This document shows positions 41,250 to 49,471 of a stretch of DNA of 64,000 nt, in pieces. The DNA is from Amycolatopsis sp. GM8. Its GTDB lineage: Bacteria; Actinomycetota; Actinomycetes; Mycobacteriales; Pseudonocardiaceae. The notes under the pieces were generated by a model that saw only the letters and a program-made list of their open reading frames with translations, made no database searches and had not been told where the DNA came from. Location of the stretch: the NCBI RefSeq assembly GCF_021653975.1, contig NZ_JAJKFK010000001.1, forward strand, positions 648,853 through 712,852. Direction: 5' to 3'. The stretch's first letter is position 1; each line of letters begins with the position of its first letter. Made by a program: the position numbers and the translations under genes.

Positions 41250-44078
41250 TCAGCTGCAGCCGGACGTGGCGCCGCAGCCTTCGCAGGCGTAGCAGGAGCC
41301 CGCGGGGCGCATCTTGGTGCCGCAGGTCATGCACAGCGGGGCGTCGTTGGCCTTGCCGAGGTGCAGGTCCATCAGTTCGGCCGTGCTGTGCGCCGTCTCG
41401 GTTTCGGGCGGGCGGTGCGAGTGCGTCTCGGTGGCCCGCCGCGATTCGACCGTGCTGCGCAGCTCCTCCAGGTCCACGCTCTCCGGCTCCGGCGCGGGCG
41501 AGCTGCCGTAGTCGGCCTCGACCTGCTTGGTGCGCTCCTCGGCGGTGAAGATGCCCAGCTGCGACCGCTTTTCGTACGGCAGGTAGTCCAGCGCCAGCCG
41601 GCGGAACAGGTAGTCCAGCACGCTCGTCGCGATCCGGATGTCCGGGTCGTCGGTCATCCCGGCCGGCTCGAAGCGCAGGTTCGAGAACTTCGAGACGTAG
41701 AACTCCAGCGGGATCCCGTACTGGAGCCCCACCGAGATCGACATCGAGAACGCGTCCATCACACCGGCCAGGGTCGAGCCCTGCTTACCCAGCTTGACGA
41801 AGATCTCGCCGAGACCGTCGTCCGGGTACGAGCCCGCGTGCAGGTAGCCCTCCGCGCCACCGACGGTGAACGACAGCGTCTGGCTCGGGCGCTTCTTCGG
41901 CAGGCGCTTGCGGACCGGCTTGTACTCGACGACCTTCGCCGGCTCCGGCGTCTCGGCCTTGGCCTCGGACCTCTTCCCCGACGACAGCGGCTGCCCGACC
42001 TTGCAGTTGTCGCGGTAGATCGCGAGCGCCTTCAGGCCCAGCTTCCAGCCCTGGAAGTAGATCTCCTCGACGTCCTCGACGGTCGCCGACTCCGGCATGT
42101 TCACCGTCTTCGAGATCGCGCCCGAGATGAACGGCTGCACCGCGGCCATCATCCGGACGTGCCCCATCGGCTTGATCGAACGCTCGCCGACCGCGCAGTC
42201 GAACACCTCGTAGTGCTCCGGCCGCAGGCCGGGCGCGTCCACGACGTGGCCGTGCTGGGCGATGTACTCGACGATCGCCTCGACCTGCTCCTTCTGGTAG
42301 CCCAGCGCGTCGAGCGCGCGCGGCACCGTCTGGTTGACGATCTGCATCGAACCGCCGCCGACCAGCTTCTTGAACTTGACCAGCGAGAAGTCCGGCTCGA
42401 TCCCGGTCGTGTCGCAGTCCATCATGAAGCCGATGGTGCCGGTGGGGGCGAGCACGCTGGCCTGCGCGTTGCGCCAGCCGTTGCGGCCGCCGATCTCGAT
42501 GCCGCGCTGCCACTCCCCGGTCGCCAGCTCCCGCACGGCGACGTCGTTCGAGTGCATCGTCCGGATGGCGTCGTTCGCCGCGGCGTGCTTGCGCATGACG
42601 CGCTGGTGCGCCTCGGCGTTGCGGGCGTAGCCCTCGTACGCACCGACGGCGCCGGCCAGCTCGGCCGAGCGGCGGTAGGAGACACCGGTCATCAGCGACG
42701 TGATCGCGGCGGCCAGCGCACGGCCGCCGTCCGAGTCGTACGTGTGGCCGGTGGCCATCAGCAGCGCGCCCAGGTTGGCGTACCCGATGCCCAGCTGGCG
42801 GAACTTGCGGGTGGTGTCACCGATCGCCTCGGTCGGGAAGTCCGCGAAGCAGATCGAGATGTCCATCGCGGTGATGATGAACTCGACGGCCTTGACGAAC
42901 AGCCGCGCGTCGAACGTGCCGTCGCTCTTGAGGAACTTCAGCAGGTTCAGCGAGGCGAGGTTGCAGCTGGAGTTGTCCAGGTGCATGTACTCGCTGCACG
43001 GGTTGGACGCGGTGATCCGGCCCGACTCGGGGCAGGTGTGCCAGTCGTTGATCGTGCTGTCGTACTGGATGCCCGGGTCCGCGCACTCCCAGGCGGCCTG
43101 GGCCATCGAGCGGAAGAGCTTCTTCGCGTCGGTGGTCTCGATGACCTCGCCGGTCAGGCGCGCCCGCAGGCCGAACTCGCCCTTCGACTCGACGGCGTGC
43201 ATGAACTCGTCGTTCACGCGGACCGAGTTGTTGGCGTTCTGGTACTGCACCGAGTGGATGTCGGCACCGGAGAGGTCCATGTCGAACCCGGCGTCGCGCA
43301 GGACCTTGATCTTCTCTTCCTCGCGCGCCTTGGTGGCGATGAACTCCTCGATGTCGGGGTGGTCGACGTCGAGCACGACCATCTTCGCCGCGCGGCGGGT
43401 GGCCCCGCCGGACTTGATGGTGCCCGCGGACGCGTCGGCGCCGCGCATGAACGAGACCGGGCCCGAAGCGGTGCCGCCCGAGGAGAGCAGTTCCTTCGAG
43501 GACCGGATGCGGGACAGGTTCAGGCCGGCGCCCGAGCCGCCCTTGAAGATCAGGCCCTCTTCCTTGTACCAGTTGAGGATCGAGTCCATGTTGTCGTCGA
43601 CCGCGAGGATGAAGCAGGCGCTGACCTGCTGCGGCGAGGCGGTACCGACGTTGAACCAGACCGGGGAGTTGAAGCTGAACACCTGGTGCAGCAGCATCCA
43701 GGTCAGCTCGTGCTCGAAGACCTCGGCGTCCGCCGGGCCGGCGAAGTAGCCGTTCTCGGTGCCGGACTTCACGTAGGACCGCACGACCCGGTCGATGAGC
43801 TGCTTGAGGCTCCGCTCGCGCTGCGGGCTACCGACCGCACCGCGGAAGTACTTGCTGGTGACGATGTTGGTCGCGTTGACCGACCAGAACCCGGGGAACT
43901 CGACGCCACGCTGCTCGAAGTTGATCGAGCCGTCCCGCCAGTTGGTCATCACCACATCGCGCTGTTCCCAGTCCACCTCGTCGTAGGGGTGCACGCCCTC
44001 GGTGGTGAACACGCGCTCGACGGTGAGCCCGCGCTTGCCCCTCTTCGCGCCCTTGTTGCCTGTCGCCACGTCCGTCAT
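41250..44078 (-). CDS. nrdJ: Adenosylcobalamin-dependent ribonucleotide reductase (class II)
   Basis: The 942-residue protein starts at the ATG at 44078 behind GGGAGAGGG. It reduces ribonucleotides to deoxyribonucleotides using a B12-derived radical. Visible family features are SPQQVSACFILAVDD, the active-site NPCSEYMHLDNSSCNLASLNL, APTGTIGFMMDCDTTGIEPDF, and a C-terminal zinc-ribbon-like CMTCGTKM...CYACEGCG tail. These match NrdJ of Streptomyces. The gene follows nrdR by 29 bases as in the nrdRJ operon of other actinobacteria. The class I genes are not in this window. Confidence 0.95.
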   Translation of the reverse strand: MTDVATGNKGAKRGKRGLTVERVFTTEGVHPYDEVDWEQRDVVMTNWRDGSINFEQRGVEFPGFWSVNATNIVTSKYFRGAVGSPQRERSLKQLIDRVVRSYVKSGTENGYFAGPADAEVFEHELTWMLLHQVFSFNSPVWFNVGTASPQQVSACFILAVDDNMDSILNWYKEEGLIFKGGSGAGLNLSRIRSSKELLSSGGTASGPVSFMRGADASAGTIKSGGATRRAAKMVVLDVDHPDIEEFIATKAREEEKIKVLRDAGFDMDLSGADIHSVQYQNANNSVRVNDEFMHAVESKGEFGLRARLTGEVIETTDAKKLFRSMAQAAWECADPGIQYDSTINDWHTCPESGRITASNPCSEYMHLDNSSCNLASLNLLKFLKSDGTFDARLFVKAVEFIITAMDISICFADFPTEAIGDTTRKFRQLGIGYANLGALLMATGHTYDSDGGRALAAAITSLMTGVSYRRSAELAGAVGAYEGYARNAEAHQRVMRKHAAANDAIRTMHSNDVAVRELATGEWQRGIEIGGRNGWRNAQASVLAPTGTIGFMMDCDTTGIEPDFSLVKFKKLVGGGSMQIVNQTVPRALDALGYQKEQVEAIVEYIAQHGHVVDAPGLRPEHYEVFDCAVGERSIKPMGHVRMMAAVQPFISGAISKTVNMPESATVEDVEEIYFQGWKLGLKALAIYRDNCKVGQPLSSGKRSEAKAETPEPAKVVEYKPVRKRLPKKRPSQTLSFTVGGAEGYLHAGSYPDDGLGEIFVKLGKQGSTLAGVMDAFSMSISVGLQYGIPLEFYVSKFSNLRFEPAGMTDDPDIRIATSVLDYLFRRLALDYLPYEKRSQLGIFTAEERTKQVEADYGSSPAPEPESVDLEELRSTVESRRATETHSHRPPETETAHSTAELMDLHLGKANDAPLCMTCGTKMRPAGSCYACEGCGATSGCS

Positions 44079-44107
44079 CGACTTGATCCCTCTCCCGCCG
44101 ACGAGTC

Positions 44108-44602
44108 TCACTCGCCGTCCACGCTTCTGTCGCCGTCCTGCGGCGCTGCCGATTCCGCCATGGCCGCTCGTAGGTCCGAGATCTCCTTCTCGAAGTCCTC
44201 CACCGAGGAGAAAGAGCGGTAGACGCTGGCGAAGCGCAGGTACGCGACCTCGTCGAGCTCCCGCAGCGGCCCGAGGATGGCAAGGCCAACCTCGTGGCTC
44301 GGGATCTCCGCGACACCAGCCGAACGGATCGATTCCTCGACCCGCTGTGCGAGTTGCTGCAGGGCGTCGTCGTCGACCGGCCTGCCCTGGCAGGCCCGGC
44401 GCACGCCCCGGACCACCTTGTCCCTGCTGAACTGCTCGGTCACCCCGGACCGCTTGACGACGGCGAGCACCATCGTCTCCGAGGTGGTGAACCGGCGACC
44501 GCATGCCGAACACGACCTGCGGCGGCGGATCGCCTGCCCTTCGTCCACCTCACGGGAGTCGACGACCCGGGAGTCGGCATGACGACAGAACGGACACCGC
44601 AC
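44108..44602 (-). CDS. nrdR: Transcriptional repressor NrdR
   Basis: The 164-residue protein has an N-terminal zinc ribbon (C3, C6, C31, C34) and an ATP-cone domain (residues about 49-139, beginning [23 protein letters not shown]). NrdR senses ATP/dATP and represses ribonucleotide reductase genes by binding paired NrdR boxes. Here it is cotranscribed with nrdJ, so it probably controls its own operon. A candidate box is at 44785-44800. Confidence 0.95.
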   Translation of the reverse strand: MRCPFCRHADSRVVDSREVDEGQAIRRRRSCSACGRRFTTSETMVLAVVKRSGVTEQFSRDKVVRGVRRACQGRPVDDDALQQLAQRVEESIRSAGVAEIPSHEVGLAILGPLRELDEVAYLRFASVYRSFSSVEDFEKEISDLRAAMAESAAPQDGDRSVDGE

Positions 44603-44728
44603 GACCGATCACTTCCCTTCACGTCTCTTCCCTCGGATACCCGCCCCGCCGGCCGCCACGCAACGACCCGGCTCTGGTGTGACCTGGTGATCAACTTGTG
44701 GATATCCGGTGGGTGAACACCGTCCAGC

Positions 44729-44737
44729 TGTGGACAA
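44729..44737. promoter_or_regulatory. DnaA-box-like site upstream of nrdRJ
   Basis: TGTGGACAA (reverse complement TTGTCCACA) lies in the 281-base gap between nrdR and the LysM gene, within the expected nrdRJ promoter. DnaA control of ribonucleotide reductase genes is established in E. coli. Here it is a single site, so the call is tentative. Confidence 0.4.
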
Positions 44738-44784
44738 CTCGTACTTCAGTCTACCCCAACTTGTGGACCAACTACAGCCATGTA

Positions 44785-44800
44785 ACTACTAGATATAGCG
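44785..44800. promoter_or_regulatory. Candidate NrdR box
   Basis: ACTACTAGATATAGCG is AT-rich within a GC-rich region upstream of nrdR and has an outer CTA/TAG symmetry with the ATATA core of the NrdR-box consensus. Only about half the consensus positions match, and the expected second box could not be placed with confidence. Confidence 0.3.
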
Positions 44801-44883
44801 GTCGACCTTAGAACGCACCTCGACGCGGCGCAAGCGACCCGGCCGGGTGACGCGCGTGTGCTGGGGCACTTCTCGTCAGAAGG

Positions 44884-45354
44884 TCACCGGCCGTCGCCGA
44901 GCGGTCGCGCATCCACGGGGACGGTCAGCGGCAGCCCAGGCACGAGCGTGGCGTCACCGAGACCGTTGAGTTGCTTGATACGGGCCACAACAGCGTCGGT
45001 ATCCGCGCTCGGCGCGTACTCGCGGGCCATGTCCCACAGGCTCTGCCCGGCGCCGACCGTGACCGTCGCGGTGTGGTCGGGAACGCCGCCCGACACCCCT
45101 TCGGCGAAAACACCCAGACCGGTGACGACGAGCCCTACCGCGAGCGCCGTCGCGGCGAGCCACGGCCACCGCGGCATCACGCGCCGTGGCGCGCAGTCCG
45201 GCACGGTGGACCGGCCGCGGCCGGCGACAACACGCGCCCGAGTGGGTGGACGGCGCGGTTCTCCGTGCCGCCGCGGACGAACCGGCAGCCTCGGCCTCGT
45301 CCCGTTTTCAGTGAGCTGCCCGGTGGCCGGGCCGCGGTCCAGTAGTACCGACAT
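44884..45354 (-). CDS. SOS-linked LysM membrane protein (Rv2719c/ChiZ-like)
   Basis: The 156-residue protein starts at the ATG at 45354, which has AGGAGG upstream. A basic, Arg/Pro-rich cytoplasmic part precedes one membrane helix (about residues 66-86, LAATALAVGLVVTGLGVFAEG) and an external LysM domain (TVGAGQSLWDMAREYAP...LVPGLPLTVP). It is divergent from lexA, and the shared region has two SOS boxes. In M. tuberculosis the gene in this position (Rv2719c, ChiZ) is DNA-damage induced and affects cell division. The same role is likely here by position and domain but is not shown. Confidence 0.82.
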   Translation of the reverse strand: MSVLLDRGPATGQLTENGTRPRLPVRPRRHGEPRRPPTRARVVAGRGRSTVPDCAPRRVMPRWPWLAATALAVGLVVTGLGVFAEGVSGGVPDHTATVTVGAGQSLWDMAREYAPSADTDAVVARIKQLNGLGDATLVPGLPLTVPVDARPLGDGR

Positions 45355-45397
45355 CGCGAACCTCCTGGTCTCTGACCTGGCGTGAGGGGCCGTCAGG

Positions 45398-45413
45398 TCG
45401 AACACTAGTTCTA
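45398..45413. promoter_or_regulatory. SOS box (LexA operator), LysM side
   Basis: TCGAACACTAGTTCTA matches the actinobacterial SOS box TCGAAC-N4-GTTCGA with one mismatch. It lies 44 bases upstream of the LysM protein start, on the side of that gene. Confidence 0.85.
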
Positions 45414-45478
45414 TCGAACCTCTGCGCGAATGTGTACCACCAGGGTCCGACAAAATCGAGAGACCCCCGGCGTGTCGC

Positions 45479-45494
45479 TCGAACAGTTGTTTGA
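45479..45494. promoter_or_regulatory. SOS box (LexA operator), lexA side
   Basis: TCGAACAGTTGTTTGA matches TCGAAC-N4-GTTCGA with one mismatch and lies about 117 bases upstream of the lexA ATG. It gives autoregulation of lexA. Confidence 0.85.
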
Positions 45495-45610
45495 TGTTCC
45501 GGGTCCGGTGGACTACCGTGGGTGACCAGGACAAGGCGACAGGCGCCGGTCGCTCACGGTGCGCGGCCCGGCAGACACCAACTGAGCAACGCGGCTGGGA
45601 GGCAGCACCC

Positions 45611-46336
45611 ATGGCAGACATCGACGAGACGGCCGGAATTCCCCGCAGGCCGGGCGGGCGCTTCGGCGACGTTCATCCACTTCCCGATCCCGAGGACGTC
45701 GAGGAGGGACTCAGCCCGCGGCAGCAGCAGGTACTGGAGGTCATCCGGGCCTGGGTCGACCGCTTCGGCTACCCGCCCAGCGTGCGCGAGATCGGCGAGG
45801 CCGTCGGGCTCACGTCGACGTCGTCGGTGTCGCACCAGCTGCGTACGTTGCAGCGCAAGGGATATCTGCGCCGGGACGCGAACCGGCCGCGAGCGGTCGG
45901 CGTGCTGACCGCCGCGGCCGAGCACGCGGCGCGGATCGGGCGCACCGAGAGCGAGATGCCCAAGCCCGCGTACGTGCCGGTGGTCGGCCGGATCGCCGCC
46001 GGTGGGCCGGTGCTCGCCGAACAGGCCATCGAGGACGTGTTCCCGCTGCCGAAGGACATCATCGGCGAGGGCGAGGTGTACCTGCTGAAGGTCACCGGTG
46101 ACTCGATGATCGACGCCGCCATCACCGACGGCGACTGGGTCGCGGTGCGCCAGCAGCCCGCCGCGAACAACGGTGAGATCGTCGCCGCGATGATCGACGG
46201 CGAGGCGACGGTGAAGACGTTCAAACGCAAGGGCGGGCACGTCTGGCTGATGCCGCACAACCCGGCCTACGAGCCCATCAACGGTGACGACGCCACCATC
46301 CTGGGCAAGGTGGTGGCGGTCCTGCGCCGCCTGTAG
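45611..46336 (+). CDS. lexA: LexA repressor of the SOS response
   Basis: The 241-residue protein starts at the ATG at 45611, 8 bases after GGGAGG. It has an N-terminal winged helix ([40 protein letters not shown]) and a C-terminal S24 peptidase domain. The Ala-Gly cleavage site lies in GRIAAGGPV, the catalytic Ser in GDSMIDAA, and the Lys in VKTFKR. RecA-stimulated self-cleavage derepresses SOS genes. The N-terminal leader of about 30 residues is usual for actinobacteria. Confidence 0.96.
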   Translation: MADIDETAGIPRRPGGRFGDVHPLPDPEDVEEGLSPRQQQVLEVIRAWVDRFGYPPSVREIGEAVGLTSTSSVSHQLRTLQRKGYLRRDANRPRAVGVLTAAAEHAARIGRTESEMPKPAYVPVVGRIAAGGPVLAEQAIEDVFPLPKDIIGEGEVYLLKVTGDSMIDAAITDGDWVAVRQQPAANNGEIVAAMIDGEATVKTFKRKGGHVWLMPHNPAYEPINGDDATILGKVVAVLRRL

Positions 46337-46376
46337 GAACTGATGGAAATGGCTTGTGCGGCGGCGTGGTGAAGCT

Positions 46377-46404
46377 GCTTCGCCCGGCTATTTGCGGGCG
46401 AAGC
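46377..46404. terminator. Bidirectional terminator hairpin between lexA and the secreted protein gene
   Basis: GCTTCGCCC (46377-46385) pairs perfectly with GGGCGAAGC (46396-46404) around a 10-base loop. It overlaps the stop codon of the minus-strand gene at 46388 and lies 41 bases after the lexA stop, so it could stop transcription from both sides. There is no long T-run. Confidence 0.55.
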
Positions 46405-47407
46405 GGCGGCGAAGCCTGGTCAGTACGAACAGGCCGCCGCCCGCGATGACGACCGCCAGGACCAGGGCCGGCACCCCGCTGAGGCCCGACGAGCCCGAGC
46501 CGGTGCTCGTCTCGCCGCCCGCGGCGGCCGGGGTGCCGGCCTCGGTCGACGGGGCGACGAGCGAGGTCGCGTCCTTGACCGCGCGGATCGGCTGTCCGGT
46601 GCCCTCCCCACCGGACAGCAGGGTCCCGTCCGGTTCGAAGGCCAGCGCCTCGCCCTGCTGCTCGTTCGGCAGCGGCACGCGCACCGGCTCGCGCCCGAGC
46701 GCTGCCAGCACGTCGCCGTCCGGCGCCGGATACAGGTACGCGTCGGTGTAGGTGCGCAGGGCCAGCACCTTGCCGTCCGCGCTCGAAGCCCCGCCCGTGA
46801 CCAGCACCGAGCCGAACCCGGCGATGGGACCGCCCGGCGTGTCCGTGGACTTGAAGTTCAGCGTGCCAACCTTCGCCAGCGGTGTCGGGCCAGGGCTTGC
46901 CAGCGCCGACACCGGGCGGTAGATCCCGGAGTCACCGAAGGGTGTCTTCGTCACGAGATACGGCGTGCCCTGACGGTCGAGCAGCAGCGCTTCCACATCG
47001 TGCTGACCGTCGGGGTAGGTGAGCCGGTACAGCGTCGCTTTTCCTTGCGGCGTCAGGGAAACCAGGGCGACGGTTTCGCGTTTCTTGTCGTTGTCACCCG
47101 TGTCGGAAAGCCAGAGCGTGCCATCCGATGCCCGCGCCAGATCCTCGACGTCGAACGGGTCCATCGAGTTGGTGATCACCCGCTGCACGGCACAGTCGCG
47201 GCCCAGCACGAAAACCTGGATCTTCGTGCCGCCGTCGTTGAGCGCGTACCACCGCTGCCCGTCGCTGACGAGCCCGGACAGCTCGGTGATCCGCTTGTCC
47301 GTCACCGTGCACACCGTCGCCGGCGCCCCGGCCGCCGCGGCCGGAACCGCGGACAGCACGAAGACGAACGAGAAAACGGCGAACAGCGCACCCCAACGCA
47401 ATGTCAC
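46388..47407 (-). CDS. Secreted, membrane-anchored propeller-like protein
   Basis: The GTG at 47407 gives 339 residues that begin with a signal peptide (ALFAVFSFVFVLSAVPAAAAG), followed by a domain of repeated strand motifs. KITELSGLV, WYALNDGG and DVEDLARASDGTLWLSDTGDN suggest a beta-propeller or esterase-like fold. A Thr/Ser/Gly linker and a C-terminal membrane helix (VLAVVIAGGGLFVL) with an Arg-rich end follow. It is therefore probably displayed outside the membrane. The upstream frame extension overlaps hflX. No enzymatic role can be assigned. Confidence 0.75.
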   Translation of the reverse strand: MTLRWGALFAVFSFVFVLSAVPAAAAGAPATVCTVTDKRITELSGLVSDGQRWYALNDGGTKIQVFVLGRDCAVQRVITNSMDPFDVEDLARASDGTLWLSDTGDNDKKRETVALVSLTPQGKATLYRLTYPDGQHDVEALLLDRQGTPYLVTKTPFGDSGIYRPVSALASPGPTPLAKVGTLNFKSTDTPGGPIAGFGSVLVTGGASSADGKVLALRTYTDAYLYPAPDGDVLAALGREPVRVPLPNEQQGEALAFEPDGTLLSGGEGTGQPIRAVKDATSLVAPSTEAGTPAAAGGETSTGSGSSGLSGVPALVLAVVIAGGGLFVLTRLRRRFARK

Positions 47408-47427
47408 CGCACCGACGTTACCGAGAG

Positions 47428-48861
47428 TCAGGCCGGCGAGCCGTTCACGACATACGACTCCAGCGCGGAAGCCAGGTCCGGGCGGACCCGTGCGCACAAC
47501 CGGGTGCCGTCCGGCAGGTGCTCCTCGGTGAGGACCTCGCCGTCGGCGTGCACTCGTGCGACCAGCTTGCCGTGGGTGTACGGCACCAGCGCCTCGACGG
47601 TGACCTCGGGCCGCGGAAGCCGCGCGGCGATCGTCTCGACCAGCTCCGGCACACCCGCGCCGGTCCGCGCCGAGACCACCACCGCGTCGGGCAGCGCGTG
47701 CCGCAGCCGCACGAGGGACAGCTCGTCCGCCGCGTCCGCCTTGTTGATCACGATCAGCTCGGGCGGCAGCGGCGTGGTGCGGCGCTGGTTGATCTCCGCG
47801 AGCACCTCGCGCACCGCGTTGACCTGCTCCTCTGGCGCCGGGTCGGACCCGTCCACCACATGCAGCAGCAGGTCCGCGTCAGCGGCTTCGTCCAGCGTCG
47901 AGCGGAACGCGTCGACCAGCTGGTGCGGCAGGTGCCGCACGAACCCGACGGTGTCGGTCAGCGTGTACGTGCGCCCGTCCGGCGTCTCGCTGCGGCGCGT
48001 GGTCGGGTCGAGGGTGGCGAACAGCGCGTTCTCGACCAGCACGCCCGCGCCGGTGATGGCGTTGAGCAGGCTCGACTTGCCGGCGTTGGTGTAGCCGACG
48101 ATCGCGACGCTCGGCACCTCGTTGGCGACTCGGCGGCCACGCTTGGTGTCCCGGATCGTGTCCATCGCGGCGATCTCGCGGCGCAGCTTGGCCACCCGCT
48201 TGTTGATCCGCCGGCGGTCGGTCTCGAGCTTCGTCTCACCGGGACCACGCGTGCCGACGCCGCCGGTCGCGCCACCGGCCCGGCCACCGGCCTGCCGGGA
48301 CAGCGACTCACCCCAGCCGCGCAGCCGCGGGATGAGGTACTGCAGCTGGGCCAGCTCGACCTGCGCCTTGCCCTCCTTGGAGCGGGCGTGCTGGGCGAAG
48401 ATGTCCAGGATCAGCGCGGTCCGGTCGATCACCTTGACCTTGAGCTTGGCCTCGAGCTGACGCAGCTGGCTGGGCGAGAGCTCACCGTCGCAGATCACCG
48501 TGTCGGCGCCGGTGGAGAGGACGACATCGGACAGCTCGCGCACCTTGCCGGAACCGATGTAGGTGGCCGGGTCCGGCTTGTCGCGGCGCTGCACGAGACC
48601 TTCCAGCACCTCCGAACCGGCCGTCTCGGCCAGCCGGGCCAGCTCGGCCAGGGAGGCTTCGGACTGTGCCGCGGTGCCTTCGGTCCACACGCCGACCAGG
48701 ACCACACGTTCCAGGCGAAGCTGCCGGTATTCGACCTCGGTGACATCCGCCAGCTCGGTGGAGAGCCCGGCGACACGCCGCAGTGAAGCGCGTTCCTCCA
48801 GCTCCAGCTCGCCGATCGACGGGTCTTCGTCGAGGAAGTCTGTGTGTGTCAGTTCTGTCAT
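47428..48861 (-). CDS. hflX: Ribosome-associated GTPase HflX
   Basis: The 477-residue protein has the HflX N-terminal domain (LVGVWTEG and DPATYIGSGKVREL), a Gly-rich linker (GATGGVGTRGPGETKLETDRR), and a G domain with GYTNAGKSSLLNAI, DTVGFVRHLPHQLVDAF and NKAD. HflX splits stalled or stressed ribosomes. In M. tuberculosis hflX (Rv2725c) lies beside dapF and miaA as it nearly does here. The ATG has GGAAGGAC upstream. Confidence 0.94.
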   Translation of the reverse strand: MTELTHTDFLDEDPSIGELELEERASLRRVAGLSTELADVTEVEYRQLRLERVVLVGVWTEGTAAQSEASLAELARLAETAGSEVLEGLVQRRDKPDPATYIGSGKVRELSDVVLSTGADTVICDGELSPSQLRQLEAKLKVKVIDRTALILDIFAQHARSKEGKAQVELAQLQYLIPRLRGWGESLSRQAGGRAGGATGGVGTRGPGETKLETDRRRINKRVAKLRREIAAMDTIRDTKRGRRVANEVPSVAIVGYTNAGKSSLLNAITGAGVLVENALFATLDPTTRRSETPDGRTYTLTDTVGFVRHLPHQLVDAFRSTLDEAADADLLLHVVDGSDPAPEEQVNAVREVLAEINQRRTTPLPPELIVINKADAADELSLVRLRHALPDAVVVSARTGAGVPELVETIAARLPRPEVTVEALVPYTHGKLVARVHADGEVLTEEHLPDGTRLCARVRPDLASALESYVVNGSPA

Positions 48862-48905
48862 CGTCCTTCCATGGTCCCACGATTCGGGTGGGAAACCGAG
48901 CGCAT

Positions 48906-49409
48906 TTACCTGCTCGGGTAAGTCGCTACGTAGATCGCGGTACGTTCGCCACCGCTCGTGCCGGACCGGCCGCGGAACTCTTCGAGCAGGTCCTGGAGCC
49001 GGGTCTCGAACTCGCTCCGGTCCTCTTCCGGCACCTGCACGACGAGCCGGGTCTGGTGCAACTCGGTGGCAGGCACCTCGGCGATCTCGCCGAGGAACGC
49101 CTCGAGCATCGCCTTGCCGACCTGTTCGTGCAGCCCGGCGCCGGTGAGAAACCAGGAGAGCCCGGTCGAGAGGTACGGAATCTCTTTCGCTCCTCGCTTG
49201 CCGCGGCGCGGCGGCTGGGGAGCAAGGAAACCCGCGTCCACGAGCTTGCGCACGTGGTGCAGCACGGTGGCCGGGTCGCGGCCCAGCCGCTCGGCCAGTT
49301 CCTTGTTGGTCAACGCGTCCGCATAGGTCAACCGGATGATGCGCAACCGTATTCCGGAGGCGAGCGCGCTGGCCTCGGCCTCGGTCGCTTCGCGGCGCGG
49401 GTGTGTCAC
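48906..49409 (-). CDS. Winged-helix (ArsR-like) transcriptional regulator
   Basis: The 167-residue protein has a winged helix at residues about 18-75 (RLRIIRLTYADALTNKELAERLGRDPATVLHHVRKLVDAGFL), the DNA-binding style of ArsR/HTH_20 regulators. The C-terminal half ends in a strand-helix arrangement (LVVQVPEEDRSEFETRLQDLLEEF) and could bind a ligand. It is divergent from an MFS exporter. A palindrome of the right size lies between the two genes and is the likely operator. Confidence 0.82.
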   Translation of the reverse strand: MTHPRREATEAEASALASGIRLRIIRLTYADALTNKELAERLGRDPATVLHHVRKLVDAGFLAPQPPRRGKRGAKEIPYLSTGLSWFLTGAGLHEQVGKAMLEAFLGEIAEVPATELHQTRLVVQVPEEDRSEFETRLQDLLEEFRGRSGTSGGERTAIYVATYPSR

Positions 49410-49429
49410 CTCGGGAAGCTTAGAGGCAG

Positions 49430-49455
49430 AAGTGATTGACGGTTTCCAATCACTT
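49430..49455. promoter_or_regulatory. Palindromic operator between regulator and MFS exporter
   Basis: AAGTGATTG (49430-49438) and CAATCACTT (49447-49455) form a perfect 9-base inverted repeat with an 8-base spacer. It lies in the 62-base gap between the divergent regulator (start 49409) and the MFS gene (start 49472), 16 bases from the latter. It is AT-rich compared with its surroundings and is the natural operator candidate. Confidence 0.8.
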
Positions 49456-49471
49456 GCGCCAAGCTGGTCCC

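Noticed and set aside
41361..44222. 953-codon plus-strand open frame opposite nrdJ
   Set aside because: Antisense shadow of class II ribonucleotide reductase.
44603..44883. Cobalamin riboswitch upstream of nrdRJ
   Set aside because: No B12-box-like conserved core was recognised; class II enzymes are usually not controlled this way.
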